Part shown: positions 33,107 through 41,068 of the stretch, piece by piece
Position numbering within the stretch: the first letter of the stretch is position 1
Layout of the letters: each line of letters opens with the position of its first letter
From: Thermopolyspora sp040678635
GTDB taxonomy: Bacteria > Actinomycetota > Actinomycetes > Streptosporangiales > Streptosporangiaceae
Direction: 5' to 3'
Assembly: GCF_040678635.1 (NCBI RefSeq)
Contig: NZ_JBFATZ010000001.1
Coordinates: 778,837 to 842,836 of the forward strand
DNA length: 64,000 bases
The notes under the pieces: generated by a model
Database searches by the model: none
Seen by the model: the letters and a program-made list of their open reading frames with translations, nothing else
Told to the model about the DNA's origin: nothing
Program-made: the position numbers and the translations under genes

Positions 33107-33225
33107 CGAACCCCGCGGCGGTGCCCTTGACCGGGTCGCCGAGCTGGCTGCCCTGCAGCTTGAGGTGGTCGCCGGTCATCCGGCGGATGGCCGGGTAGGC
33201 GTCGGTGGTGGCGCCCGCCCAGCGC
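33107..33225 (-). pseudogene. fragment of a short-chain dehydrogenase gene
   Basis: On the minus strand one frame reads TDAYPAIRRMTGDHLKLQGSQLGDPVKGTAAGFVR, which resembles the region near the C-terminus of SDR oxidoreductases (Q-GDP-K-A). It has no start, runs into the stop region of the oxidoreductase pseudogene, and both ends are missing. Assignment is by resemblance of a short segment, so it is tentative. Confidence 0.4.
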
Positions 33226-33269
33226 GGTGGCCGGCGTCGCCGTGGCGCCCAGTACGGCCGGCCGTCTGT

Positions 33270-33558
33270 TCATTCATCGACTCCCAGATAGTCACGGAGC
33301 ACGACCCGCTCGTCCAGGTCGGCGGACGGCCCCTCGTACGACACGCGTCCCTTGCGCAGGAGGACCGCGGTGTCCGCGAACTCCAGCGCCCGGCCCACGT
33401 ACTGCTCGACCAGCACCATCGCGACCCCGGTCGCGGCGATGCCGCGCAGCGCGCAGCACGGCGACGATCCGCCCGGCGCCGACGGTCAGCGACACCTCGC
33501 GCAGCACCGTGGTCGTCCCGTAGCCGGCGCTGACGCCGTCCAGAGCGAGGAGTGTCAT
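33270..33558 (-). pseudogene. livF: livF-type ABC ATPase with its central region deleted
   Basis: The 5' end encodes a normal LivF start (MTLLALDGVSAGYGTTTVLREVSL...GRIVAVL). At about 33450 it jumps to the C-terminal portion (GIAATGVAMVLVEQYVGRALEFADTAVLLRKGRVSYEG...VLRDYLGVDE) in another frame. Walker A, Q-loop, signature and Walker B are all gone. About 290 bp remain of a gene normally near 700 bp. The ATG lies 4 bp inside the end of the upstream LivHMG gene, the normal liv operon order. The transporter therefore lacks one of its two ATPases unless it is supplied in trans. Confidence 0.85.
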
Positions 33559-36383
33559 GTCAGTACCTGGTCCGGGTCCTGGCCGAGGTAGGCGTCGCGG
33601 ACGACGGCCGAGGCGCCCGCCTCCCGCGCCGTGCCCTCGAAGATGAGCTTGCCGAAGTCGAGTACGTAGACGTGGGCACAGAGCCGGTTGATCAGCGCGA
33701 AGTCGTGCTCGACGAGCAGGACGCCGATGCCGCCTCGCCGTACGACGGAGGTGAGGATGTCGCCGAAGGCCTCGGTCTCGGCGCGGTCGAGGCCGGAGGA
33801 CGGCTCGTCCAGCAGGAGCAGCTCGAAGCCGCCCGCCACGCACCGGGCCAGTTCGACCAGCCGACGCTGCCCGGTGGACAGCGTCCCGGCCTGCCGGTCG
33901 GCGAGGCCGGTCAGCCCGCACAGGTCGATGGCCGCGCGCGTCCGGGCGTCGACCTCGGCCCGCTGGGCGCCCGGCACCAGCAGGTGCGTGAGCGGGTTCC
34001 GGCCGGAGTGACGTCCCTCGCGGCCGAGGGCGACGTTCTCCCGGACCGACAGCGTGTCGAACAACTCCACGCGCTGGAAGGTCCGGCCGAGGCCGCGCCG
34101 CGCCCGGGCGGCCGCGCCCAGCCGGTCGACGCGCCGCCCGCCCAGCAGCACCGAGCCCGACGCCGGGCGGACCTGGCCGGAACAGGCGTTGAACACGGTG
34201 GTCTTGCCGGCGCCGTTCGGCCCGATGAGGCCGGTGATGCGGCCCGGCGGAACGGTCAGCGAGACGTTGTCGACGGCCACGAGCCCGCCGAAGCGGACGG
34301 TGAGGCCGCGCACGTCGAGCGACAGGCCGCGACCGTCCGCCGGACGCGCCCGCACCGGGGCGGGGGAGGGCGCATTCCCCGCCGTATCCGCCCGGGTGTC
34401 CGCCTGGGCGTCCGCCTGCGTGTCCGCCTGGGCGTCTGCCTGCGGCTCAGGGGAGGGCCGACGGCGCGGTGCCGGGGCCGCGAGCCGGTCCAGCAGGCGC
34501 CGGACCGCGCCCGGCAGCGCCGGCGGCTCGGGCTGGATCGCCGCGTGTACGGCCACCAGCCCGAACGCGAGGGTCAGCGCGCTGGTCACGGTCGCCGAGC
34601 CGGACACGTACGCCGGGATCAGAACCTGCCCCGCCGCGGCCACCACCGCGTACCACGGCAGCCCGCCGACGGCGATCATCGTCAGCGCGAACAACTGCAG
34701 CGACACGATCGGCTGGTAGGACTCCGGCCCGACGTAGCCGACCGCCACCCCCGCCAGCGCGCCCGCGACCGCCGCCATCGACGCCGACAGGCAGAAGACC
34801 AGCACCTTCGTGACGTTGATCGACGCGCCGCTCGCGACCAGGCCCGTCGGGCTCTCGTTCATCGCCCGCAGCAGGCGTCCGAGCCGGCCGCGCTCGACGA
34901 CCACGACGACCAGCGCGGCGAGCACCGCGACGGCGAGGACGACGTAGAAGTAGCCGGTGTCGCCGCCCAGCGGCCCCGCCTCCGGGCGCGGCATCGTGAG
35001 GCCGAACCCGAGCGGCCCGAACAGGTACGGCTGGCCGTAGAACATCTGCTGCAGCAGCATGCCGAAGCCGAAGGTGGCCAGCGCGAGATGCAGCCCGGAG
35101 AACCGGATCGCCGGAACGGCGAGCAGCGCCCCCACCGGCGCGGCCACCACCCCGGCGAAGACGAGGGCGGCCGCCCAGGGCAGCCGCAGCTCGGCGACGC
35201 CGTGCGCGAAGGCCGCGGCCCCGATCGCCATGAAGCTCACATGCGCCAGCGACACCTGCCCGGACAGCCGCACCAGCAGCCCCAGCGACAGGAACAGAAT
35301 CGTGTACGCCACGAGCTGCGTCCACGCCGTGATCTGCGCCCCCGCGAAGAAGGGGACGAGCAGGAGCACGGCGAACAACACGCCCACCCCGCCGGCGCGC
35401 ACCGTCCACGGCGGCGTCCACTGAGGAGTCCACTGAGGAGTCCACTGAGGAGTCCACTGAGGAGTCCACTGGGGAGTCCACGACCCGCCCGAGGCCCGGG
35501 CCACGGGCTTCGCGTCACCGGGCATGCGAAGCCGGGGCGCCAGGATCAGCAGCAGGAACAGCACGAGGAACGGCAGCGCGGCCGCGAGGCCACCCGCCAG
35601 TCCGGTCGCGTCGAGGAACCGCCACTGCAGCAGCGCCTGCCCGACGCCGATCACCAGGCCGCCGACGTACACCAGGGGAAGGTTGGTGAACGCGCCGACG
35701 GCCGCGGCCCCGAAGGTGGTGACGATCAGCAGGGTGAACGTGGTCGCGTCCAGCGGCAGCAACGGCACCAGCAGCACGCCGGAGACCGCGGCCGCGCACG
35801 AGCCGAGCAGCCAGGCGAAGCGCCGCACCCCGGCCGGGGCGGTGCCGAAGGTGTCCAGCAGCTCCGGATCCTCGACGACCGCCCGCATCTCCACCCCGAT
35901 CCGGGCGAGACGCAGCAGCAGGGTCAGCGCGACGGCGGCGGCGAGGGCGAGAACCACGATGATCACCCGGTAGCCCGCCACCGGCGTGCCGAGGATCGAG
36001 ATCGGCTCCACCGGCAGGAACTGCGGGACCGAACGCTGCACTCCCGGCCGGTAGATCAGGTCGATCGCGCCCTGGATCACCAGCAGCAGCCCGATGGTGC
36101 CCAGCGCCTTCACCGGCAGCGGCCGCGACTGCATGTGCCGGGTCAGCCACTCCAGCACCAGCGCCAGCGCGGGCCCGGCGCCGAGCACGCACAGCGCCGC
36201 CGCGACGGGCCACGCCAGGCCCTGCTGGACGTGCAGGAAGTAGAACAGGAACGCCGACACGCTGGCGAGCGCCCCGTGCGCGAAGTTGAAGACGCCGGAG
36301 GTCTTGTAGGTGAGGACCAGGCCCATCGCCGCGATGGCGAAGATGGACCCGGTCGTCAGCCCGGCGAAGACGAAGGTCAGCAT
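33555..36383 (-). CDS. fused branched-chain-type ABC transporter: LivH permease + LivM permease + LivG ATPase
   Basis: A single 942-residue frame contains three normally separate subunits. Residues 1-~290 are a LivH-type permease (GLTTGSIFAIAAMGLVLTYKTSGVFNFAHGA). After a WTPQ repeat linker (~305-330), residues ~333-625 are a LivM-type permease (LSGQVSLAHVSFMAIGA, RLGRLLRAMNESP). After a QADAQADT linker (~650-680), residues ~690-942 are a LivG ATPase with Walker A (GPNGAGKTT), signature (LSTGQRRLVELAR) and Walker B (LLLLDEPSSGLD). It follows the LivK-like receptor gene by 6 bp. Substrates of this family include amino acids, amides and aromatic or dicarboxylic acids; the CoA-catabolic neighbours suggest an organic acid. 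Confidence 0.9.
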   Translation of the reverse strand: MLTFVFAGLTTGSIFAIAAMGLVLTYKTSGVFNFAHGALASVSAFLFYFLHVQQGLAWPVAAALCVLGAGPALALVLEWLTRHMQSRPLPVKALGTIGLLLVIQGAIDLIYRPGVQRSVPQFLPVEPISILGTPVAGYRVIIVVLALAAAVALTLLLRLARIGVEMRAVVEDPELLDTFGTAPAGVRRFAWLLGSCAAAVSGVLLVPLLPLDATTFTLLIVTTFGAAAVGAFTNLPLVYVGGLVIGVGQALLQWRFLDATGLAGGLAAALPFLVLFLLLILAPRLRMPGDAKPVARASGGSWTPQWTPQWTPQWTPQWTPQWTPPWTVRAGGVGVLFAVLLLVPFFAGAQITAWTQLVAYTILFLSLGLLVRLSGQVSLAHVSFMAIGAAAFAHGVAELRLPWAAALVFAGVVAAPVGALLAVPAIRFSGLHLALATFGFGMLLQQMFYGQPYLFGPLGFGLTMPRPEAGPLGGDTGYFYVVLAVAVLAALVVVVVERGRLGRLLRAMNESPTGLVASGASINVTKVLVFCLSASMAAVAGALAGVAVGYVGPESYQPIVSLQLFALTMIAVGGLPWYAVVAAAGQVLIPAYVSGSATVTSALTLAFGLVAVHAAIQPEPPALPGAVRRLLDRLAAPAPRRRPSPEPQADAQADTQADAQADTRADTAGNAPSPAPVRARPADGRGLSLDVRGLTVRFGGLVAVDNVSLTVPPGRITGLIGPNGAGKTTVFNACSGQVRPASGSVLLGGRRVDRLGAAARARRGLGRTFQRVELFDTLSVRENVALGREGRHSGRNPLTHLLVPGAQRAEVDARTRAAIDLCGLTGLADRQAGTLSTGQRRLVELARCVAGGFELLLLDEPSSGLDRAETEAFGDILTSVVRRGGIGVLLVEHDFALINRLCAHVYVLDFGKLIFEGTAREAGASAVVRDAYLGQDPDQVLT
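35416..35480. repeat. 12-bp coding tandem repeat in the LivH/LivM linker
   Basis: GTCCACTGAGGA is repeated five times plus a partial unit from 35416, encoding WTPQ repeats between the two permease domains. A related low-complexity array (about 34395-34443) encodes the second linker. Confidence 0.88.
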
Positions 36384-36389
36384 CGCGGG

Positions 36390-37619
36390 TCAGCGCAGCG
36401 ACTTGATGACCGGCTCGACCAGCGGATCGAGCTTCGCCGGATCGACGCAGACGGGCTTGCCGTCGTCCAGTGCCTTGAACTCCCCGTACGGCGACCAGCG
36501 GAAGTAACACCGGGAGTAGGTGGCCTTCCCCTCCTCGAAGGCGATCGGCGGGACGATCCCGTCGAGGGTCTGCCCCTTCAGGCCGTAGATGGCCTTGCGC
36601 AGCGACGCGGAGGTCACAGGCCCCTGGACCGCGGCGGCGGCGGTACCGAAGACCTGCATCGAGGCCCACGCCCGCAGCGCCACCGAGTTGTCCTGCTCGG
36701 TGCCGATCATCGACGGGGCGTACCTGCTCAGGGCGTCCCGGTACTTCTTGACCCCCGGCACGCTCGTCGCGAAGAACGGGGCGACCGGGTCGAGGACCAC
36801 GCTGCCGCGGTAGACCGGGTCGCTCTTCCAGCTCAGGTTCGTCAGGGCGCCGCTGATCACCTGCTTGGCCGTCAGCCCCTGCTGGGCGCAGGAGTCGTTC
36901 ATCCGCTCGGCGAGCTCGTTGGACAGCGAGTTGAACACCGTCCCCACCTTCGCGTCCTTCAACTGCTGGCAGTACGCGGTGAAGTCGGCGGTGCTCGCCG
37001 GCACCTTGCTCGTCACCGGAACCTCAACGCCCTGGGCCTTGACGAAGAGCTGCAGCAACTGCGCCTGCTGCGCGCACGTGGGCTGCTCGGCGCAGTGGAC
37101 GATGCCGAGCGTGCCGCCGAACTCCTTGGCCTGCTCGCCCAGCCCGTACGCGACGGCGAAGGAGGACCCCTGGGCGTTGAAGTTGCCGGGGTTGACATAG
37201 GAGTCGGTCTCGGTGACCGCGCTCAGCACGGGGATGCCCTTGCCCGCCGCGTACGGGGCCCAGGCGCTGACGCCGGGATCCTGGTTGGCGACGATGGCGA
37301 TGACGCGATCCCGCTCGACGAGCTCGCGGACGGCGGTCGGCGCGGCCCCGGGGGAGGCCCCGATGTCCTTGGTGACGATCCTGACCCGCTTGCCGCCGAT
37401 GCCTCCGGCCGCGTTCACGGTCTCCACCCAGGCGTTGAGCACGCCGGGGACCGCGCCGTAGGTGCTGGAGAAGGTTCCGGTGTAGGGGCCGAGCGCCCCG
37501 AGCACGATCTCGTCGCCGGAGGCGCCCTCCTGCGCCCCGCAGCCGGTGACCGCCGTCGCGGCGACGATCGCCGCCGCGACGGCGGCCGTGAGTCTCTGGT
37601 GCGGACGGTGAGCTGTCAC
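36390..37619 (-). CDS. LivK-like ABC transporter substrate-binding lipoprotein
   Basis: A 409-residue type 1 periplasmic-binding-fold protein, starting at a GTG with GAGGTGA upstream. The signal ends in AVTGCGAQ, a lipobox. The mature start EIVLGALGPYTGTFSSTYG and the inner VNAAGGIGGKRVRIVTKD segment are typical of LivK/urea/aromatic-acid receptors. Six Cys in the mature domain are more than usual, suggesting disulphides. It heads the fused LivHMG transporter operon and has its own promoter with two palindromic operators shared with the neighbouring TetR gene. Confidence 0.88.
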   Translation of the reverse strand: MTAHRPHQRLTAAVAAAIVAATAVTGCGAQEGASGDEIVLGALGPYTGTFSSTYGAVPGVLNAWVETVNAAGGIGGKRVRIVTKDIGASPGAAPTAVRELVERDRVIAIVANQDPGVSAWAPYAAGKGIPVLSAVTETDSYVNPGNFNAQGSSFAVAYGLGEQAKEFGGTLGIVHCAEQPTCAQQAQLLQLFVKAQGVEVPVTSKVPASTADFTAYCQQLKDAKVGTVFNSLSNELAERMNDSCAQQGLTAKQVISGALTNLSWKSDPVYRGSVVLDPVAPFFATSVPGVKKYRDALSRYAPSMIGTEQDNSVALRAWASMQVFGTAAAAVQGPVTSASLRKAIYGLKGQTLDGIVPPIAFEEGKATYSRCYFRWSPYGEFKALDDGKPVCVDPAKLDPLVEPVIKSLR

Positions 37620-37663
37620 GGTTCACCTCAAGTGGTTCGAGGGAGTGGATGAAGCAGGAGAGA

Positions 37664-37745
37664 CAGTCAGGATTGACTGCACACTACGCCGGGCCATCCG
37701 CCGCAACAAGCCTGAAACAAGAACAATCTCAGTCAGGTTTGACTT
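37664..37745 (-). promoter_or_regulatory. livK promoter with two CAGTCA-N4-TGACTG-type operators
   Basis: On the minus strand TTGTTG (37709-37704), a 17-bp spacer and TAGTGT (37686-37681) form the promoter. Operator 1 (37664-37679, perfect CAGTCA-N4-TGACTG) covers the predicted start site. Operator 2 (37730-37745) lies just upstream of the -35 box and overlaps the stop codon of the enoyl-CoA hydratase gene. Centres are 66 bp apart. Confidence 0.75.
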
Positions 37746-38496
37746 TGCCCCATCGGGCCAGATCCAGCCCGGCGGCCAGCGAGCTCTGCACGGCGCCGAG
37801 CGTGGCGAACTCCTCGGCCAGCCCGGCGTCCCGGGCCCGGCGCAGCGCGGCCTTGCTGCGGGCGAGGGCCGGCCGCGACCGGCTCGCCAGCGTCGCGACC
37901 ATGGCGGCGACGTGCCCGGCGAGGTCGTCGGCGGGGACGACGGCGTTGACGAGCCCCCATTCCAGGGCCTCCCGCGCCGTGAGCGGCCGGCCCAGCAGGA
38001 CGAGTTCGGCCGCGCGGGTCGCGCCCGCGATGCGGGTGAGCATGTGCGCCCCGCCCAGCCCGGGGACGAGCCCCAGCTTGACCCAGGCGCTCTCGAAGGT
38101 CGCCTCCTCCGCCGCGACGCGCAGGTCGCAGGCGAGGGACAGGTCGAACCCGGCGCCGAGGGCCGGGCCGTTCACGGCCGCGATCACGGGCACCTCGGCG
38201 GCCGCGATCGCTCTGACCAGCCCCTGGAACCGGGCATACACGACATCGGTGACGGCGATCGGCCCCTGGGCGGCGATCGCGACGAGGTCGGCGCGATCGC
38301 CGCCGGAGCAGAACGCCGACCCGGTCCCGGTCAGCACCACCGCCCTGACGTCGTCCGGCGGCTCGTACAGGGCCTCGATCAACGCGCCGACGAGGTCGAG
38401 CGTCAGGGCGTTCCGGCGCTGCGGGCGGTCGAGGACCAGCCACAGCCCGGCGTCGCGACGCTCCACCCGCAGGCCGTCTGCAGTCGGGTGATTCAT
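37729..38496 (-). CDS. enoyl-CoA hydratase/isomerase family protein
   Basis: A crotonase-fold protein of 255 residues. The oxyanion-hole segments SAFCSGGD and NGPALGAGFDLSLACDLRVA and the LVPGLGG segment are standard for the family. Of the two usual catalytic acids, one Glu position is present (TFESAWVKLGLVPG) while the other is less clear, so hydratase, isomerase or another crotonase reaction is possible. It has no ribosome site, and the predicted transcription start coincides with the ATG, suggesting a leaderless mRNA. An AGTCA-N4-TGACT operator lies directly upstream (38517-38532). Confidence 0.88.
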   Translation of the reverse strand: MNHPTADGLRVERRDAGLWLVLDRPQRRNALTLDLVGALIEALYEPPDDVRAVVLTGTGSAFCSGGDRADLVAIAAQGPIAVTDVVYARFQGLVRAIAAAEVPVIAAVNGPALGAGFDLSLACDLRVAAEEATFESAWVKLGLVPGLGGAHMLTRIAGATRAAELVLLGRPLTAREALEWGLVNAVVPADDLAGHVAAMVATLASRSRPALARSKAALRRARDAGLAEEFATLGAVQSSLAAGLDLARWGKVKPD

Positions 38497-38502
38497 GCCG
38501 CC

Positions 38503-38532
38503 AGAGTAGCAGCGTCCAGTCAGCTTTGACTG
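38503..38532 (-). promoter_or_regulatory. echA-type gene promoter with operator 3
   Basis: CAGTCA-GCTT-TGACTG (38517-38532) is a perfect operator core. TACTCT (minus, 38508-38503) is a plausible -10 box 7 nt before the ATG, which would make the transcript leaderless and place the operator over the -35 region. Confidence 0.7.
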
Positions 38533-39144
38533 TTATTGGCCGGTCCGCTCGGCGATCAATGCGGCCCACAGCCTCAGCAGCCGCTCGTCGGAGCCGGGCG
38601 TCCGCAGCACCCCGCGGGCCGCGGCGCCGCGCATCGCGTCCACCACGATGTCCAGCGCGTCCGCGAAGCCGTCGGCCCCGCTCACCTCCGGCCCGAACAG
38701 CTCCGCCGCGACGGCTTTTATCGACCGGCCGAGCAGGCGCTCCTGCGGCAGCAGCGCGGCGAGCAGCTCCTTGTCGGTCCGCGCCGCCAGCCACAACGCG
38801 ACCGAGGCCCCGAACAGCGGCCCGTCGTGCTGCGCCCACAACACGCGCAGCGCCCACTCGATCCTGCCGGTGGCCGGGGCCTGGGTCCGCACCAGCCGGA
38901 GGATGTCGTCGAGGCGGAGCTGCGCCAGATGGTCGACGGCGGCGAGCATGAGCTCGGTGCGGGACGCGAAGTGATGCAGCAGCGCACCGCGGGAGACGCC
39001 CGCGCGGCGCTGCACCTCCAGCGTGGTCGTCCCGCTGTAGCCCTTCTCGTCCAGCACCGCCACCGTCGCGTCGAGCAGGCGCCGCCGCATGGCCGCCGCT
39101 CGATCGCCGGACGCGCGACCACTCCGCGCGGGTTGCGCGACCAC
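38533..39144 (-). CDS. TetR-family repressor of the CoA-catabolic locus
   Basis: From GTG 39144, which has AGGAGG 6 nt upstream, the protein is 203 residues, the standard TetR length. The DNA-binding domain is MRRRLLDATVAVLDEKGYSGTTTLEVQRRAGVSRGALLHHFASRTELMLAAVDH. The C-terminal domain shows no recognisable ligand signature. An operator-like palindrome (39171-39186) lies directly upstream, and similar sites precede the hydratase, receptor, MaoC and thiolase genes, so this protein is the obvious candidate for binding them, with autoregulation. An acyl-CoA or similar pathway intermediate is the likely inducer. A longer in-frame extension to 39297 is the remnant of another gene. Confidence 0.85.
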   Translation of the reverse strand: MVAQPARSGRASGDRAAAMRRRLLDATVAVLDEKGYSGTTTLEVQRRAGVSRGALLHHFASRTELMLAAVDHLAQLRLDDILRLVRTQAPATGRIEWALRVLWAQHDGPLFGASVALWLAARTDKELLAALLPQERLLGRSIKAVAAELFGPEVSGADGFADALDIVVDAMRGAAARGVLRTPGSDERLLRLWAALIAERTGQ

Positions 39145-39170
39145 CAACCGCCTCCTAGGGCAGGAAACCA

Positions 39171-39186
39171 CAGTCGTCCTTGACTG
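39171..39186 (-). promoter_or_regulatory. operator 4, tetR upstream region
   Basis: CAGTCG-TCCT-TGACTG matches the local operator with one mismatch, 27 bp before the tetR start codon. TACGAT (minus, 39196-39191) could be the -10 box. Confidence 0.65.
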
Positions 39187-39187
39187 C

Positions 39188-39322
39188 TCAATCGTACGGG
39201 AGCGCCCGGGGCGTCGATCCCCCCGGCGGCTCCTCCGGCAGCCCGAGCTTGCGGTCCTCGACCGCGCGACGAACTCCCAGACCTCGTCCGCGCCCATCTC
39301 GACCTGCGGCGCTGGTTGACTC
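39188..39322 (-). pseudogene. 3' remnant of an unidentified gene
   Basis: Minus-strand frames read APQVEMGADEVWEFVAR and, after a frame change near 39270, VEDRKLGLPEEPPGG...RALPYD followed by a stop at 39188. The residue composition looks like the C-terminus of an enzyme, but no start or body exists. I cannot name the family. Confidence 0.35.
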
Positions 39323-39325
39323 CCG

Positions 39326-40150
39326 TCAGCCGACGAATCCTCCGGCGCAGTGCAGCGTCTGCCCGCTGACGTAGTCGGAGTCCGGGACGCACAGCAGGTG
39401 GACGGCGCCGGCCGCTTCCTCGGGGGTGCCCGCGCGGCCGAGGGGGATCATGGCCTCCATCCGCTCCAGCAGTTGCGGGTTGACGCCCACCCTGATGTCC
39501 CGGCCCGCGATGTCGATGGTCGCGCCGCTCTCGACGGGCTGCGTCAGCCGGGTGCTGATCAGGCCGAAGGCGACCGCGTTGACGGTGGTGTTCAGCCGCC
39601 CCCACTCCTTCGACAGCGTACGGGTGAGCCCCTCCAGGCCGGCCTTGGCGGCGCTGTAGTTGGCCTGCCCCGCGTTGCCGAAGACGCCGGCGAGCGAGCT
39701 GATGTTGACGACCTTCCGGCAGACCACCCGTCCCTCGGCCCGCTCGGCCGCGACTGCCGCCTTGATGACCGGCTGTACGGCGCGCAGGATGCGGAACGGC
39801 GCCTTCAGATGGACCCCGAGGATCGCGTCCCACTGCTCGTCGGTCATCTTCTGGATGACGTTGTCCCAGGTGAACCCGGCGTTGTTCACGACGATGTCGA
39901 TACCGCCGAAGGTGTCGACGGCGGCGGCGACGAACCGGCCGGGGAAGTCGTCGTCGAGCACGCTGCCCGCGACCGCGACCGCGCCGCCGCCCGAAGCGAC
40001 GATCTTCTCGACCGTCTCGCCGGCCGGCCCGGCGTCGAGGTCGTTCACCACGACGTTCGCGCCGGAGCGGGCGAGCTTGAGCGCGATCTCCCGGCCGATG
40101 CCGCGCCCTGCGCCCGTGACCAGCGCGGTCTTGCCCTGCAGCACCCTCAT
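39326..40150 (-). CDS. short-chain dehydrogenase/reductase, FabG/hydroxyacyl-CoA dehydrogenase-like
   Basis: A 274-residue classical SDR. The cofactor motif TGAGRGIGRE, the NNAG motif and the catalytic NISSLAGVFGNAGQANYSAAKAG (Ser, Tyr, Lys) are intact, and the end YVSGQTLHCAGGFVG is FabG-like. The Asp at the end of the second strand (VVNDLD) suggests NAD rather than NADP. Its ATG overlaps the stop of the MaoC-type gene, so it is the third gene of a coupled minus-strand operon. It probably oxidises the 3-hydroxyacyl-CoA made by the MaoC pair. Confidence 0.88.
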   Translation of the reverse strand: MRVLQGKTALVTGAGRGIGREIALKLARSGANVVVNDLDAGPAGETVEKIVASGGGAVAVAGSVLDDDFPGRFVAAAVDTFGGIDIVVNNAGFTWDNVIQKMTDEQWDAILGVHLKAPFRILRAVQPVIKAAVAAERAEGRVVCRKVVNISSLAGVFGNAGQANYSAAKAGLEGLTRTLSKEWGRLNTTVNAVAFGLISTRLTQPVESGATIDIAGRDIRVGVNPQLLERMEAMIPLGRAGTPEEAAGAVHLLCVPDSDYVSGQTLHCAGGFVG

Positions 40151-40569
40151 GAATCCGCCCCTTCCACGGAGAGGACGGCCCGCCCGGTGATCGTGACGGT
40201 GCAGTCGGAGAGTTCGACCCGGAGGTCCAGAGTGATCAGGTCGTCCTCGACCCGGGTGACCTCGGCGTGGCAGGTCGGCTCCGCGTTCACCGGGGTGATC
40301 GCCACGAAGCGCGTACCGAGCTCGCGGAGCCGGGACTGCGGCACGTGGTCGGTGAGCAGGCGGCCCAGATAGGCCACGCTCAGCATGCCGTGCGCGAACA
40401 CGTCGTCCAGACCGGCCCCGCGGGCCACGTCCAGGTCGAGGTGGATCGGGTTGTGGTCGCCCGATCCCCCCGCGAACAGCGCGAGGGTGGTCCGGGTGAT
40501 GGGGCGGAGGGCCAGCGGGGGCAGCCGGTCGCCCACCCGCGCGGCGCGCGCCTCCAAGGTGACGGTCAT
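40147..40569 (-). CDS. MaoC-type hot-dog hydratase subunit (catalytic half)
   Basis: A 140-residue single hot-dog-fold protein. The hydratase-2 motif is present in FAGGSGDHNPIHLDLDVARGAGLDDVFAHGML (Asp/His pair for water activation). The ATG overlaps the TGA of the preceding hot-dog gene. Paired single-domain MaoC proteins, one catalytic and one structural, form heteromeric enoyl-CoA hydratases in actinobacteria, for example in steroid side-chain degradation. The two adjacent genes here fit that arrangement. Confidence 0.85.
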   Translation of the reverse strand: MTVTLEARAARVGDRLPPLALRPITRTTLALFAGGSGDHNPIHLDLDVARGAGLDDVFAHGMLSVAYLGRLLTDHVPQSRLRELGTRFVAITPVNAEPTCHAEVTRVEDDLITLDLRVELSDCTVTITGRAVLSVEGADS

Positions 40570-41030
40570 GCGCCGCCTCCCGTGCCGCCGGGCACGCGGA
40601 TGACCACGGTCTGCTCCAGGTCGGCGATCGGGGTCTCGCCCCGGGTGATCCGGGTGCGCCGCTCGACGAACTCGAGCGCGCCGCCCTTCTTGGTGTAGAC
40701 GCCGGTGATGGCGCCGCGCGCGGTCAGCTCGTCCCCGGCGTACGCCTGCTCGTAGTAGGTGAAGGTCTGGTTCGCGTGGAGCACGGTGTTCAGGTCCACG
40801 CCCAGCGAGGTGATCCACTCGAACGGGTCGGGGGCCTCCAGTTCGACGCCGTAGAGGAACGTCGGCGGGACCGGCAGGTCGGGGTGCCCGCTCGCGCGAG
40901 CGGCCTCCACGTCGACGTACATCCGATCGGTCTGGCCGGTCGCCTTGGCGAACAACCGGAGCCTGCCGCGCTCGACGGTCATGGTGATCGGTGGCCCCGA
41001 AGCCCCGATGGCAGAGGGGGGAATTGGCAC
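40566..41030 (-). CDS. FAS1-like/MaoC N-terminal dehydratase subunit
   Basis: A 154-residue hot-dog protein starting at GTG 41030, which has GGAGG 7 nt upstream. The region RLRLFAKATGQTDRMYVDVEAARASGHPDLPVPPTFLYG and the QTFTYYEQAYAGDEL segment are typical of MaoC_dehydrat_N proteins, which lack the D-x4-H catalytic pair and act as partner to the catalytic half. First gene of a three-gene operon with the catalytic half and the SDR. Its promoter overlaps operator 5. Confidence 0.85.
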   Translation of the reverse strand: MPIPPSAIGASGPPITMTVERGRLRLFAKATGQTDRMYVDVEAARASGHPDLPVPPTFLYGVELEAPDPFEWITSLGVDLNTVLHANQTFTYYEQAYAGDELTARGAITGVYTKKGGALEFVERRTRITRGETPIADLEQTVVIRVPGGTGGGA

Positions 41031-41068
41031 GGTGCGACCTCCAACGTTGCGACTTGGTCGGCCAATGA

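Noticed and set aside
35416..35480. Regular repeats that might be a CRISPR-like array (also 42473-42544 and 18719-19140).
   Set aside because: Units are contiguous without spacers, lie inside reading frames and preserve the frame, so they are coding tandem repeats.
38533..39297. The longer in-frame start of the TetR gene at 39297.
   Set aside because: It would run through operator 4 and a gene remnant; GTG 39144 has an excellent AGGAGG site and gives the normal TetR length.
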